Part shown: piece by piece, positions 54,220-63,807 of the stretch
Numbering within the stretch: the stretch's first letter is position 1
How the letters are laid out: each line of letters opens with the position of its first letter
Assembly: GCA_020854105.1 (NCBI GenBank)
Contig: JADZGB010000031.1
Span: 186,001 to 250,000 of the forward strand
Reading direction: 5' to 3'
DNA: 64,000 nt
Source of the DNA: Burkholderiales bacterium
Lineage (GTDB): Bacteria > Pseudomonadota > Gammaproteobacteria > Burkholderiales > SHXO01
Notes under the pieces: generated by a model
The model's input: only the letters and a program-made list of their open reading frames with translations
What the model was told of the DNA's origin: nothing
The model's database searches: none
Translations under genes and position numbers: made by a program

Positions 54220-55308
54220 TCAGCGGCGGTCGAGGAAATCCGCCACGCCCTGCAGGGATTCGATGTGCTGGCAGGCCACCTTCACCGAGATCAGGATGGG
54301 CACGGCCAGCAGGATGCCGGCCGCGCCCCACAGCGTGCCCCAGAACAGCAGCGAGACGAAGATGGCGATGGGATTGAGCGACAGGCTGCGTCCGAACAGC
54401 AGCGGCTCGATCACGTTGCCCTCGATCGCGTCGATGACCATGTACACCAGCGGCGGCAGCAACGCGCGCGGCAGCGTGTCGAAGGTCGGCAGCGAGACCA
54501 GCGTGATCAGCGCCAGCGAGATCACCGGCCCCAGGTAGGGCACGTAGTTGAGCAGCGCGACTACCGCGCCCCACAGCGCGGGATTGGGCAGGCCGAGGAA
54601 GTACATCACCACCGCCATCAGAGTGCCGAGCGCGATGTTGAGCAGAGTGAAGGCGCCGAAGTAGCGCCCGATTTCCGTCTCGATGGTGCGTCCGATCTCC
54701 ACCGCGCGGATCTTGGTGCGCAGCGACGGCGTGATGCGCACCACCTCGCGCAGGAAGAAATCGTCGGGGGCCATCAGGAAGTACAGCAGCACCAGCATGA
54801 TGAAGGCACCCACGGCGATGTCCTGCGCGCGGGCCATCAGCCGCTCCATCAGCGTGGGGCCGCGCACCTTCACGTGCTGCACCGGACGCTGCGCGTCGAC
54901 CTCGGTCGCGCGTTCCACTTCCTCGGTCGCCCTCTGCATCTGGCGCACCGAATCCTGCAGCGGCCGCAGCTTCTGGCGCAGCTCGCGCGCGACGCTCGGT
55001 GCGCGCTCCATCCACTCCGCCGCCGGTCCGGACAGGTTCCACGCTGCCCCGCCGAGCGCGCCGATCACCACCACCAGCACCAGCAACGCTCCCAGGCCGT
55101 GCGGAATCCCGGCCCGTCGCAGCAGCCGCACCGCCGGCGAGAACAGCAGGTTGAACAGGATGGCGAGCACGATCGGCAGCAGCGCCGCGCCGTAGTACAG
55201 GGCCGGGATGAGGGCGAGCAGGAACAGGCCGGCGCAGGCGCGACAGGAGTGTGCCTGCGGCACGGCCCCTGCGACGTCCGTCTGCCCGTTCCCGTTCTCG
55301 ACCGCCAT
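54220..55308 (-). CDS. AI-2E family (PerM-like) membrane transporter
   Basis: 362 residues with about eight membrane segments and the family's central coiled stretch (SVARELRQKLRPLQDSVRQM). Conserved late motifs are present: LNYVPYLGPVISL and GNVIEPLLFGRSLSLNPIAIFVS. Members export autoinducer-2 or exchange ions; the substrate here is open. GGAGAACC precedes ATG 55308. A convergent gap separates it from the TonB-like gene. Confidence 0.9.
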   Translation of the reverse strand: MAVENGNGQTDVAGAVPQAHSCRACAGLFLLALIPALYYGAALLPIVLAILFNLLFSPAVRLLRRAGIPHGLGALLVLVVVIGALGGAAWNLSGPAAEWMERAPSVARELRQKLRPLQDSVRQMQRATEEVERATEVDAQRPVQHVKVRGPTLMERLMARAQDIAVGAFIMLVLLYFLMAPDDFFLREVVRITPSLRTKIRAVEIGRTIETEIGRYFGAFTLLNIALGTLMAVVMYFLGLPNPALWGAVVALLNYVPYLGPVISLALITLVSLPTFDTLPRALLPPLVYMVIDAIEGNVIEPLLFGRSLSLNPIAIFVSLLFWGTLWGAAGILLAVPILISVKVACQHIESLQGVADFLDRR

Positions 55309-55645
55309 CGCAGGTTCTCCGTCGCCGCCGCCCTGCGGCAAGCGCCCTCAGCAACCAGCGCGCCGCGACGCTCGCGAATGCCCGGAGATCGCAGAACGCA
55401 TTCACCGAAGGGCATGAAGAAAAGCTCGAACACAGAGGACACAGAGGTACGCGAATGGAATCCGAGACACTGCTCTTGGAGATTTCCTCTGTGCCCCTCT
55501 GTGTCCTCGGTGGTGGACGAGGTTCTCGCCGTTTCTTCGTGCCCTTCGTTATCGTGGTCCAGGCCGTTCGCCTTTCGCCTTGCGCGGAACTTCACGTCCC
55601 GCTCAGACTCAACCCGATGGCAGCGTCATCCGTTACCGGGATCCG
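55309..55645. repeat. Gap holding a 143-bp palindromic element
   Basis: The element spans 55406-55548. Its ends are 17-bp inverted repeats with one mismatch (CGAAGGGCATGAAGAAA at 55406-55422 and its complement at 55532-55548). Inside, AACACAGAGGACACAGAGG (55429-55447) pairs with CCTCTGTGCCCCTCTGTGTCC (55486-55506). It has no coding capacity, so it resembles a MITE- or REP-like mobile repeat. The flanks hold nothing else. Confidence 0.8.
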
Positions 55646-56261
55646 ATGAGCATCCTCGACAAGGGCCGGCGACTGGCCCTGGTGTACAACCCGCGCGCGG
55701 GCAGGGCGCAGCGCGATCTTCCCGCACGCCTGCTGACCCGGCTGGGTGCCAGGGGAGCCGCGGTGCTGGCGCTGCCGGCGCGCACCCCGGCACAGCTGGA
55801 TGCCGCGCTCGACCGCTGCGTGGGCGAACGCGTGGACGCGGTGTTCGGCCTGGGCGGCGACGGCACCCTGCGCGCGCTGACGACGCGCCTGGCCGGGAGC
55901 GACATCGCGCTGGGGCTGCTGTCCGGTGGCACCTTCAACTACTTCGTGCGCAACCTCGGACTGCCGGTGCAGCCGCTGCAGGCGCTCGAGGCGATGCGCG
56001 CGGGCAGCGTGCGCAGCGTGGACGTGGGCGAGATCAACGGCCACGTGTTCCTGAACAACGCGAGCTTCGGCCTGTACCGCAATCTGATCGAGGCGCGCGA
56101 GCGGCACAAGGCGAGACTGGGACGATCGCGTGCAGTCGCTGCGCGTGGAGCGCGCCGGCCACACCGTGCGCTGCGCGCTCGACGGGGAAGTGCACAAGCT
56201 GCTACCGCTCGAGGTGCGGCTGCGCCGGCAGGCCCTGCGCGTACTGTGTCCGCCAGGCTAA
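55646..56261 (+). pseudogene. Diacylglycerol/sphingosine-type lipid kinase, internal deletion
   Basis: The N-terminal 155 residues are a normal DAGK catalytic domain (LALVYNPRAG, FGLGGDGTLRAL, LSGGTFNYF). After ERHKARLG, near 56120, the expected frame is lost; the family's C-terminus then appears in another frame (VQSLRVERAGHTVRCALDGEVHK, ALRVLCPPG-stop). About 100 residues of the middle are missing and the junction is out of frame. ATG 55646 is used. It sits 3 nt before the damaged phosphoesterase gene. Confidence 0.85.
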
Positions 56262-56264
56262 CGC

Positions 56265-57026
56265 ATGCGCCGCATCGTCCATCTCTCCGACCTGCACTTC
56301 GGCTGCGTCCCGCCGGGTACCTGCGACGCCGTGCGCCGCGCGGTGCTGCGGCTGGCGCCCGACCTGGTGATCGTCTCGGGCGATCTCACGCGGCGCGCGC
56401 GCGGCGCAGTTCCGGTCGGCGGCCGGCTTCCTGGGCGAACTGCCGCAGCCGCTGCTGTGCGTGCCCGGCAACCACGACGTGCCGCTGTACGACCTGTTCA
56501 CCCGCCTGCTGCGGCCGAGCGCGCGCTACCGGCGCTGGATCGCGCCCGAGGCGGATCGTCTCTACGACGACGGCATGGTGGCGGTGGCAGCCCTCAACAC
56601 CGCGCATGGCTGGACCGGCATGGAGGGACGGCTGGCCCCTGCGCGGCGCTGCGCGTGGTGTTCACCCACCATCCGCTGGACCTGCCGCCGGACGACGGCC
56701 ATCCGGTTCCCACGCGCGCCCAGGCGCGGCTGCCGGAGTGGATCGACCGGCTGAGCGTGGACCTGTTCCTGGCCGGCCATCTGCACCGCTCGCGCGCCCT
56801 GCTCGGCCCGTTCCGCGCCCGCGCGCGCCGGCGTGCGGTGTTCGCGCAGGCCGGCACCGCGACCTCGGACCGCCATTCGGGCTACGGCAACGCCTTCAAC
56901 TTCATCCGCGCGGCCGCGGACGCACTGCTGATCGAGCACTGGCACGCGGACGTGCCGGGGACGGAGTTCGTCGCACGCGGCGGTGCGCGCTTCGCGCGTG
57001 CCGCCGACGGCTGGCAGAGCGCGTGA
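56265..57026 (+). pseudogene. Metallophosphoesterase with two frameshifts
   Basis: The start is a normal calcineurin-type phosphoesterase (IVHLSDLHFG, VIVSGDLTRRAR). At about 56395-56405, in a GCGCGCGC run, the frame shifts; the next motif CVPGNHDVPLYD is in a second frame. At about 56640-56650 it returns to the first frame, giving VVFTHHPLDLPP and LFLAGHLHRSR. All metal motifs survive but in two frames. It could be a young pseudogene or a sequence error in GC repeats. Confidence 0.85.
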
Positions 57027-57041
57027 GGGCGCTGCCGGGGA

Positions 57042-60000
57042 TCAGGGCTGCCATTCGCGCCAGGCGCCGAGCAGCGGGAAGTACAGGCCCACGCGCACCG
57101 GACGTCCGTCCAGCGCGTGCACGATGCGGGCATAGCGCTCGAGCTGATCGCGATAGCGCGCCTGCTCGCGGTCCAGGAACAGGTCGAGCTCGCCGCCTTC
57201 GTGCGTGCTGGTCTTGTAGTCGACGATCCAGCGCACGCCGCACTCGTCGACGAAGGTGCGGTCCAGCGCCACGTCGACCAGCGCGCCATCGATGCGTGCG
57301 CTCAGGCGCGGCTCGCACTCGGCCTGCTGGTGCGGCGAGAGGATCCAGCGCGCGCGCGGATCCGCCAGCGCGCGCTCCAGCGCGCGCTGCACGCGCTTCA
57401 GCGCCGCCTCCAGGTTCGGCTCCGGCACCCCCAGGGCGCGCAGGTCGCGCGCGAACCACGCGCGCCGCCCGCGCACCGCCTCGGCACTCCAGGCCGCCAG
57501 CCCGTCCTGCGCGATCGCCTGTAGCGTGGCGTGCACCAGCGTGCCGGCATGGCGCGCGGTCTGTGATGCCCAGGAGAACTCGATCGGCGCGGGCGCGAGG
57601 TCGGGTGCAGCCGGCGCGGCCAGGACGATGTCCCTCACCTCGGCGCCGGGCATCGACCAGTCGTGCGCGAGGCGCCTGAGCACGGTCTGCGGCAGCGACG
57701 CGGCTGGTGCCGGCGTCGCCGGCTTCGGCGGCATGCGCGCGGCCTGCGCGCGGTAGGCCGGTTCCAGCACCGGCCACAGGATCTCCAGCAGGCTGCCCGA
57801 TGCCGGCTGCGGAAGTCCGTCCCGGTCCAGCGGGGCGTGCCCGACCCAGTGCAGCCGCGACTTCGCGCGCGTGGCGGCCACGTACAGCAGGCGCGTGTCC
57901 TCGTGCCGTACCTTGGCGCGCTCGAGCGCGGCCAGCCAGGCGTGGATCGGATCGTCGTCCGCGCCCCGGCTGCGGATCGGCGCGAGCAGCAGGTCGGATT
58001 CGTGGCCCGGGCGCGCACGCTCCTGCCACGCCAGCAGCTGCGGCGCGTCGCTGCGCGTGCGGTAGCCCAGGCCGGGAACGATGACGACGTCGAACTCCAG
58101 TCCCTTGGCCTTGTGGATGGTCATCGCCTGCAGGCGTGCATCGGCCCGCGCATCGGGCAGCGCGTGCAGCGCCTGCATGCGCCGCTCGAGCTCGGCGAAG
58201 TCGTCGATGTCCCCGCCCTGCTCCAGCTCCTCCAGCAGCGCCAGGAATACCTGCGCGTCCTCCAGGTCGGCGCTGTCGCGCGCGGCGGCCGGGCCGCCGA
58301 GCGCGAGCCAGGCGCCTTCGATCCAGCGCCGCAGGCTGCCGCGGCGCCGCTGCGCCAGCGCCGGCGCCAGCACTGCGTGCACGCGCGTCGCGCGCGCCCG
58401 GGCATCAGCGGGCAGGGCCGCGCGCGCGGCCGCGCTGTCGAGCAGGCTCCACACGCAGGCGCGCTGATCGCGTCCCGCCAGCGCTTCGAGATCCGGCAGC
58501 GTCAGGCCGCACCAGGGCGCGCGCAGCAGCGCCAGCCAGGCCGCGCGGTCGGCCGGATGCAGCAGCGCGCGCGCGAGCGTGTGCAGGTCCTGCACCAGCG
58601 GCCGATGCGCCAGCGCCTCGATCTCGATCGTCTGCGGCACCAGTCCGTATGCCTGCAGCTGGGGAACGACGTGGGCGAGATGGCTGCGCCCGCGCACCAG
58701 GATGGCGATGCGCTGTCCGGGATCGGCCGCGCGCGCTTCGCGCACCAGGTCGGCCACCACGCGCGCCTCGGCGGCACGATCGGTCGCCAGCAGTGCATGC
58801 ACGCGCACCGCCTCGCCCGGCAACGGCAGATGGTGCGCATGCGACGCGCTGTACGCCACCGCGCCGCTGGCCGCGTCCTCCGCGGACGGCATGAGCGCGG
58901 CGAAGCTGTCGTTCACCCAGTCCACCACCGCGCGCTGCGAGCGGAAGTTCACCGTGAGCGTGAGCGGCTCCAGGCGCACGCTGCCCACGCCGAAGCGGCG
59001 CGCCTGCAGGAACAGCGCCACCTCGGCCTCGCGGAAGCGGTAGATCGACTGCATCGGGTCGCCCACCAGGAACAGCGTGCGCCCGTCGCCGTCCTGCCAT
59101 CCCGCAGCGAGGCGGCGCAGCAGCTCGTACTGCGCCAGCGACGTGTCCTGGAACTCGTCCACCAGCACATGGCAGATGCGGTGATCGAGCGCCAGCGCCA
59201 GGTCGGTGGGTGCCTCGTCGCTGCCGAGGGCGGCCGCGGCACCCTGCGCCACCGCGGTGAAATCGACCTGCCCGCGCTCGGCGAACAGCAGGTTCAGCTG
59301 CGCGACCGCCACCGGCAGCAGCGCGGTGAGCGCCGATACCGTCTCCCACTGCGCCTCGTCGTAGCGCCCGGGCGGCAGGCTGCGCGCGGCATGCAGGGCC
59401 TCGCGCAGGCCGGTGTCCGCGCCCAGCCGCTGCAGCAGGTCTTCGGCGCGCGCCTTCCAATGCGCGCGCGTGCGGGCGTCCTCGCCGCGCGCCGCGCTGG
59501 GCGCGAGGAAGCCGCAGTTCGCGTCGACGCGCCGGCGCACGCTGCCCTCGCGGGTGAGCAGCAGCTCCGCCAGTGCGCGCCACAGGGGCAGCTGCGCGCT
59601 GCCGCTGCCCGGCAACGCCTCGCAGTCGGCCAGCAGCACGATCGGGGAATCGGCAGCGGCTGCGCGCAGGTTGCCCGCCGCGTGCCGCGCCAGCGCGACC
59701 AGCTCCTGGCACAGCTCGCCGGGCACGCGCGCGCACAGTTGCGCCAGCGCATCGTCGATCGCGCGCTCCAGTGCCGCCTCCAGCGCGGCGCGCTCCAGCC
59801 GCGGCGAGGCGCGGTCGGCGACGTGGCGCAGCCACTGGTCGCGCCGCCGCAGCATGTGCGCGAGCAGCGCCTGCACCGCACGCGCATCGTTGTCCAGGTG
59901 GCGCAGCAGGCGCGCGAGCGCGGCGGCCACCGCGTCGCCGTCGTCGAGCATCGCCAGTGTGCGGCGCGCGGCCTCCTGATACAGCGGCTGCGCGTCCTCG

Positions 60001-60452
60001 ACGGTGGCCGGCGCGGCGCCGAAGGCGGACAGGATCGGCCGCTGGCGCGCGAGGCCGGCGCACAGCGCGTCGATGGTCATCACGCGCAGCCGGTTGGGAC
60101 TGGCGCGCAGCCCCCAGCCGGCTTCGGCGTCGCGACGCTGCACCGCGCGCGCCAGCTCCCAGGTGGTGCGCGCGTGCGACGCAGCCGGCGGCTCGTGGCC
60201 GAGCGCGGCGTCGAGCGCCTCCAGCACGCGCTCGCGCATCTCGCCCGCGGCCTTGCGCGTGAACGTCAGCGCGATCACCTCATCGGGCGCGTCCACCTGC
60301 GCGAGCAGCACGAGCAGGCGCTGGATCAGCAGTTCGGTCTTGCCCGAACCCGCCGGCGCCTGCACGATGAAGGAGGCGCGCCAATCGAGCGCGCGATGGC
60401 GCTGTCCGGCATCGGCGATTGCGTCATCGGCGCTCGCTGTCTCAGCGCTCAT
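57042..60452 (-). CDS. addA: AddA-like UvrD-type helicase-nuclease
   Basis: 1,136 residues. Superfamily 1 helicase motifs: QAPAGSGKTELL (Walker A, 31-42), ALTFTRKAAGEMR, VDEFQDTS, LVGDPMQSIYRFREAE and MTIHKAKGLEFDVV. The C-terminus has the PD-(D/E)xK nuclease pattern (DVALDRTF...WIVDYKTST). It works with the AddB-like product in double-strand break end resection. Its start overlaps the upstream stop by 11 nt. The symbol reflects family resemblance only. Confidence 0.9.
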   Translation of the reverse strand: MSAETASADDAIADAGQRHRALDWRASFIVQAPAGSGKTELLIQRLLVLLAQVDAPDEVIALTFTRKAAGEMRERVLEALDAALGHEPPAASHARTTWELARAVQRRDAEAGWGLRASPNRLRVMTIDALCAGLARQRPILSAFGAAPATVEDAQPLYQEAARRTLAMLDDGDAVAAALARLLRHLDNDARAVQALLAHMLRRRDQWLRHVADRASPRLERAALEAALERAIDDALAQLCARVPGELCQELVALARHAAGNLRAAAADSPIVLLADCEALPGSGSAQLPLWRALAELLLTREGSVRRRVDANCGFLAPSAARGEDARTRAHWKARAEDLLQRLGADTGLREALHAARSLPPGRYDEAQWETVSALTALLPVAVAQLNLLFAERGQVDFTAVAQGAAAALGSDEAPTDLALALDHRICHVLVDEFQDTSLAQYELLRRLAAGWQDGDGRTLFLVGDPMQSIYRFREAEVALFLQARRFGVGSVRLEPLTLTVNFRSQRAVVDWVNDSFAALMPSAEDAASGAVAYSASHAHHLPLPGEAVRVHALLATDRAAEARVVADLVREARAADPGQRIAILVRGRSHLAHVVPQLQAYGLVPQTIEIEALAHRPLVQDLHTLARALLHPADRAAWLALLRAPWCGLTLPDLEALAGRDQRACVWSLLDSAAARAALPADARARATRVHAVLAPALAQRRRGSLRRWIEGAWLALGGPAAARDSADLEDAQVFLALLEELEQGGDIDDFAELERRMQALHALPDARADARLQAMTIHKAKGLEFDVVIVPGLGYRTRSDAPQLLAWQERARPGHESDLLLAPIRSRGADDDPIHAWLAALERAKVRHEDTRLLYVAATRAKSRLHWVGHAPLDRDGLPQPASGSLLEILWPVLEPAYRAQAARMPPKPATPAPAASLPQTVLRRLAHDWSMPGAEVRDIVLAAPAAPDLAPAPIEFSWASQTARHAGTLVHATLQAIAQDGLAAWSAEAVRGRRAWFARDLRALGVPEPNLEAALKRVQRALERALADPRARWILSPHQQAECEPRLSARIDGALVDVALDRTFVDECGVRWIVDYKTSTHEGGELDLFLDREQARYRDQLERYARIVHALDGRPVRVGLYFPLLGAWREWQP

Positions 60453-63117
60453 CGCCCTCCTCCTGCGCGCTCAGCGGCCCACGATCGAACAGTTCGCGCA
60501 CGCGGCACATGGCCGCCACCTCGCAGTATTCGCAGCTCTGCGGATAGCGCTTGGGAGCCACCTGCCCCTCGCCGGACAGGAAGGCATGCGCCAGCGCGCC
60601 CAGGTGACGCTGCCATTCGCGCATCAACGCCGGAAGATCCGCCGCGCCGGCCCGCTCCGGCTGCACCGGCTTCACCCCCGGCAGCAGATCGGCCGCCGCC
60701 GCCACGCCGGTGAAGCCGACCGCGCCCGTGCGCAGGCTGGCGAACACCACCGCTGCCACCTCGCCCGGGTCGGTGAGCGCGTACAGCGGCAGCTGCGGCG
60801 CATCGGGTCGCTCGCCGTACCACTGGTGAGCGCCGGCGGCGCCGGTCTTGTAGTCGATCACCACGCGGCGGCCGTCGTCGAGTTCGTCCACGCGGTCCAC
60901 GCGCGCGCGCAGGCGCAGGCCGGCGAAGTCGATCTCGCGCGGCGCCTCGCGCTCGACTACGCGGAAGGGCGAGCGCGCGCGCTCGGCATCGAGCAGTCGC
61001 GCGAGCAGCTCGCCCAGGCGCGCGCGCTCCAGTTCGGCGAAGGCCGGGGTGAGCGCGTCGGGACGTTCGGCGCGCAAGGCCTGCAGCGCGCCCTCCACCG
61101 CCCGCGTCACCGCTGCATCGACCTGCCCGGAATCCAGTTCGAGCAGCCGTGCATGCGACTGCAGCTCGGCCCACAACGCCGCCAGCGCGCGATGCAGCAG
61201 GATGCCGCGCTCGCGCGGGGCCAATCCCGGCTGCGTCTCGTCGAGCGTGCGGGCGCCCAGGCGATGCACGGCGAAGGCGCGGAACGCGCACGCCGCCTGG
61301 CGCTCCAGCACGGCCACGCCGCCCGGCACCTCCAGTCCCGCCGTCCACGCCGCACCGCGACCGTCGGCGACCGTCTCCAGGAGTGCGGCGCGCCGCACCT
61401 GCTGCGCCAGGCTGTCGGCACAGGCGAAGGCGGGCGCCGCGGGCAGCTGCGCGATCAGCGCGCTGGGCCGCAGCGGACGATCGCCCTGGCGCACGGGATG
61501 AGTCAGGAACACGCTGGCCGCGCCGGCACTCCAGTGCGCCAGCATGCGCTGCGCGAACGCCAGCTCCCACTCGGCGCTCGCGTGCGGCACGCCGGCCGCG
61601 CGCTGGTGCGCCAGCGGCAGGAACGGGTTGGGGCGCGACGACTCCGGCCACGCCTCGTCGTGCAGGCCGGTGACGAACAGGCAGTCCGACTCCAGGCCCA
61701 CCGATTCGAGCACGCCCACCACCTGCACCGGCACCTCCGGCGATTCCGGCTGGAACAGCGTGTCCGCGGCGCTGCGCGCCAGCCAGCCGAGCGCCTCGGC
61801 ATAGGGCACGCGGCCGAGCACCGGATCCAGGCGCGCCAGCGCCGACACCGTCTCCTGCCACTTGGCATGCGCCTGGAATTCCTCGCTGTCGAGCGTGCGC
61901 TGGCCGGGCCAGCCGAGCGCGCCGCACAGCTCGAGGAAGGTCACCGACCAGGCCGAGGGCAGCTGCCGGCGGCCGCGCACGGCGGCGGCGCGTACGCTCC
62001 AGTCGCGCAGCCGCGCAGCCAGCAGCGGGCAGCCGGCCACGTCGTTGGGACTGCGCCCGCGTGCCAGCTGCAGCAGCGTGTCGACATCCAGCTCCGGTGC
62101 GCCGCGCCGGCGCAGCGACGCATCCAGCTGCGCGCGCGCCAGACGCTCCTGCTCGGCACCGCCCAGAAAGGGCCCGCGCAGGACCACGCCCAGCTCTGCC
62201 AGCGGCATGCGCCCCGCCTGCGCCAGGCGCAGCAGCGCCAGGGCAGCGTACACCAGCGGCTGCGCCGACAGCGACAGGCCGAGCGAGAGGTTGTAGGGAC
62301 GCGCACCCAGGGCGGCGCCGGGCAGGCAGCGCGTGGGCTGCAGGGCATCGTCGAGCGCACGCATCCACGCCGCGCGCGTGGCAGCCAGCGCCGGCACGAC
62401 GACGGTGATACGCGAGGCCGGCTGCTCCAGCAGCCGCGCACGCACCGCGGCAGCCACCTGGCGCCGCTCGTCCTCCTCGTCCGCGCAGGCCACCCGCTGC
62501 ACCCGTGACGCGAGCGGCGCCGGCTGGCGCTCGTGCACGTTCACCCCGCGCGCGGCCAGGATGTCCAGGAGTTCACGCGCCTGGGGCGGGAGCTGATCGA
62601 AGGCGTACACGATCAGGGTGCTGCAGCCGGCAAGGCCCAGCGCGCGCACGTGCGCACCCAGCAGGTCGAGCCGGCGCGCCGATTCGACCCAGCCCTGCCG
62701 GCGGCAGGCAGCCTCGAAGCGCCGCGCCCATTCCTGGTATGCGGCCACCTCCTCGGACTGCGCACCGGCGCAATCGATGCGCCAGGCGTGCTGCAGCGCG
62801 CGCGCATCGCGCGCGCTGCGCGCCGCGGCGCCCACGTCCAGCAGCGGCGAGGACGATGCAGCCTCGATCACGCGCCGCCACAGCGCCAGCTCCTGCGCTG
62901 CATCGGCGAACTGCAGCGCGGCATCGGCGTGCGCGCACGACTGCAGGCTGCGCGCGATCCAAGCCTCCCACGGCAGGATGTCAGGGCTGCGCCAGGCAGC
63001 CAGTCCGGCATCGGCCTGCGCCCGGCCGAAGCGCCGCGCCAGATCACGGGCGAGACGGCGGTTGGGCGTGACCAGCGTGGCCCCGTCTTGTAGCAGGCGA
63101 ATCAGATGCGCGTCCAT
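60442..63117 (-). CDS. addB: AddB-like nuclease subunit with iron-sulfur cysteines
   Basis: 891 residues. A degenerate helicase-like body (TPNRRLARDL at the start; VYAFDQLPPQ; VTGLHDEAWPES) is followed by a RecB-type nuclease (RARVDRVDELDDGRRVVIDYKTG). Four cysteines, one in ACAFRAFAV and three in CEYCEVAAMC, fit the AddB 4Fe-4S staple around the nuclease. It forms an operon with the AddA-like gene. Divergence from classical AddB leaves the exact subgroup open. Confidence 0.88.
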   Translation of the reverse strand: MDAHLIRLLQDGATLVTPNRRLARDLARRFGRAQADAGLAAWRSPDILPWEAWIARSLQSCAHADAALQFADAAQELALWRRVIEAASSSPLLDVGAAARSARDARALQHAWRIDCAGAQSEEVAAYQEWARRFEAACRRQGWVESARRLDLLGAHVRALGLAGCSTLIVYAFDQLPPQARELLDILAARGVNVHERQPAPLASRVQRVACADEEDERRQVAAAVRARLLEQPASRITVVVPALAATRAAWMRALDDALQPTRCLPGAALGARPYNLSLGLSLSAQPLVYAALALLRLAQAGRMPLAELGVVLRGPFLGGAEQERLARAQLDASLRRRGAPELDVDTLLQLARGRSPNDVAGCPLLAARLRDWSVRAAAVRGRRQLPSAWSVTFLELCGALGWPGQRTLDSEEFQAHAKWQETVSALARLDPVLGRVPYAEALGWLARSAADTLFQPESPEVPVQVVGVLESVGLESDCLFVTGLHDEAWPESSRPNPFLPLAHQRAAGVPHASAEWELAFAQRMLAHWSAGAASVFLTHPVRQGDRPLRPSALIAQLPAAPAFACADSLAQQVRRAALLETVADGRGAAWTAGLEVPGGVAVLERQAACAFRAFAVHRLGARTLDETQPGLAPRERGILLHRALAALWAELQSHARLLELDSGQVDAAVTRAVEGALQALRAERPDALTPAFAELERARLGELLARLLDAERARSPFRVVEREAPREIDFAGLRLRARVDRVDELDDGRRVVIDYKTGAAGAHQWYGERPDAPQLPLYALTDPGEVAAVVFASLRTGAVGFTGVAAAADLLPGVKPVQPERAGAADLPALMREWQRHLGALAHAFLSGEGQVAPKRYPQSCEYCEVAAMCRVRELFDRGPLSAQEEGDER

Positions 63118-63213
63118 GCGTTCAGGATGCCACGCGCGGCGTGCAGGCGGCGCGAGCAGCGAATGGGTGCGGCGCGCAGGGCGAAGGGTGCGGCGCGCGG
63201 GCAGCGTGCAAAG

Positions 63214-63240
63214 CGAACGGGCCGCGGCGCGGCCCGTTCG
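63214..63240 (-). terminator. Probable terminator of fdxA
   Basis: A 12-bp stem (CGAACGGGCCGC and its complement) with a 3-nt loop lies 22 nt after the ferredoxin stop; the minus-strand tail CTTTGC is a weak T-run. Confidence 0.6.
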
Positions 63241-63261
63241 TCGTCGTGCGAGAGAGCGGCT

Positions 63262-63585
63262 TCAGCGCGCCAGGTGCTTCTTCTTGTCCTGCACCGCGCG
63301 CCACTGGTCGGCATCCTCCGGCGCGTCCTTCTTCTCGGTGATCGCCGGCCAGTCCCTGGACAGCTCGGCATTCAGCGCGATGAACTCGCGCTGCGCGACG
63401 GGCACGTCATCCTCCGCGTAGATCGCCTCCACCGGACACTCGGCCACGCACAGGGTGCAGTCGATGCACTCGTCCGGGTCGATCACCAGCATGTTCGGCC
63501 CCTCCCGGAAGCAGTCCACCGGGCACACGTCCACGCAGTCGGTGTACTTGCACTTGATGCACGATTCGGTGACGACGTAGGCCAT
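63262..63585 (-). CDS. fdxA: 7Fe ferredoxin FdxA
   Basis: 107 residues. Cysteines C9, C17 and C50 suit a 3Fe-4S cluster and C21, C40, C43 and C46 a 4Fe-4S cluster, in the FdxA pattern [14 protein letters not shown] and [12 protein letters not shown]. The C-terminal extension ([20 protein letters not shown]) is characteristic of this family. It is a soluble low-potential electron carrier. Divergent from trxA. Confidence 0.97.
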   Translation of the reverse strand: MAYVVTESCIKCKYTDCVDVCPVDCFREGPNMLVIDPDECIDCTLCVAECPVEAIYAEDDVPVAQREFIALNAELSRDWPAITEKKDAPEDADQWRAVQDKKKHLAR

Positions 63586-63807
63586 GGCTCGATCTCCGGC
63601 GCGGCTTGCGGAAGGCGCGGGATTCTAGCAGATGAGCGCGTCCGGCCCGGACGCCGGCCCGGCGCATGCTACCCGGTTTTGCGTTAGCATTCGCCCTGTT
63701 CTCCGACCGCCACGTGCGCCCGCGATGCTTCCGGCGCCGCACGTCCTGCCGGTGGCCGGCAGCCCATCCCGATATCCAGACCATCCGCACCACACCCGGG
63801 CATTCCC

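Noticed and set aside
57663..62508. Plus-strand frames of 1,016 and 834 codons opposite addA/addB
   Set aside because: They are antisense to clearly recognisable helicase and nuclease motifs on the minus strand.
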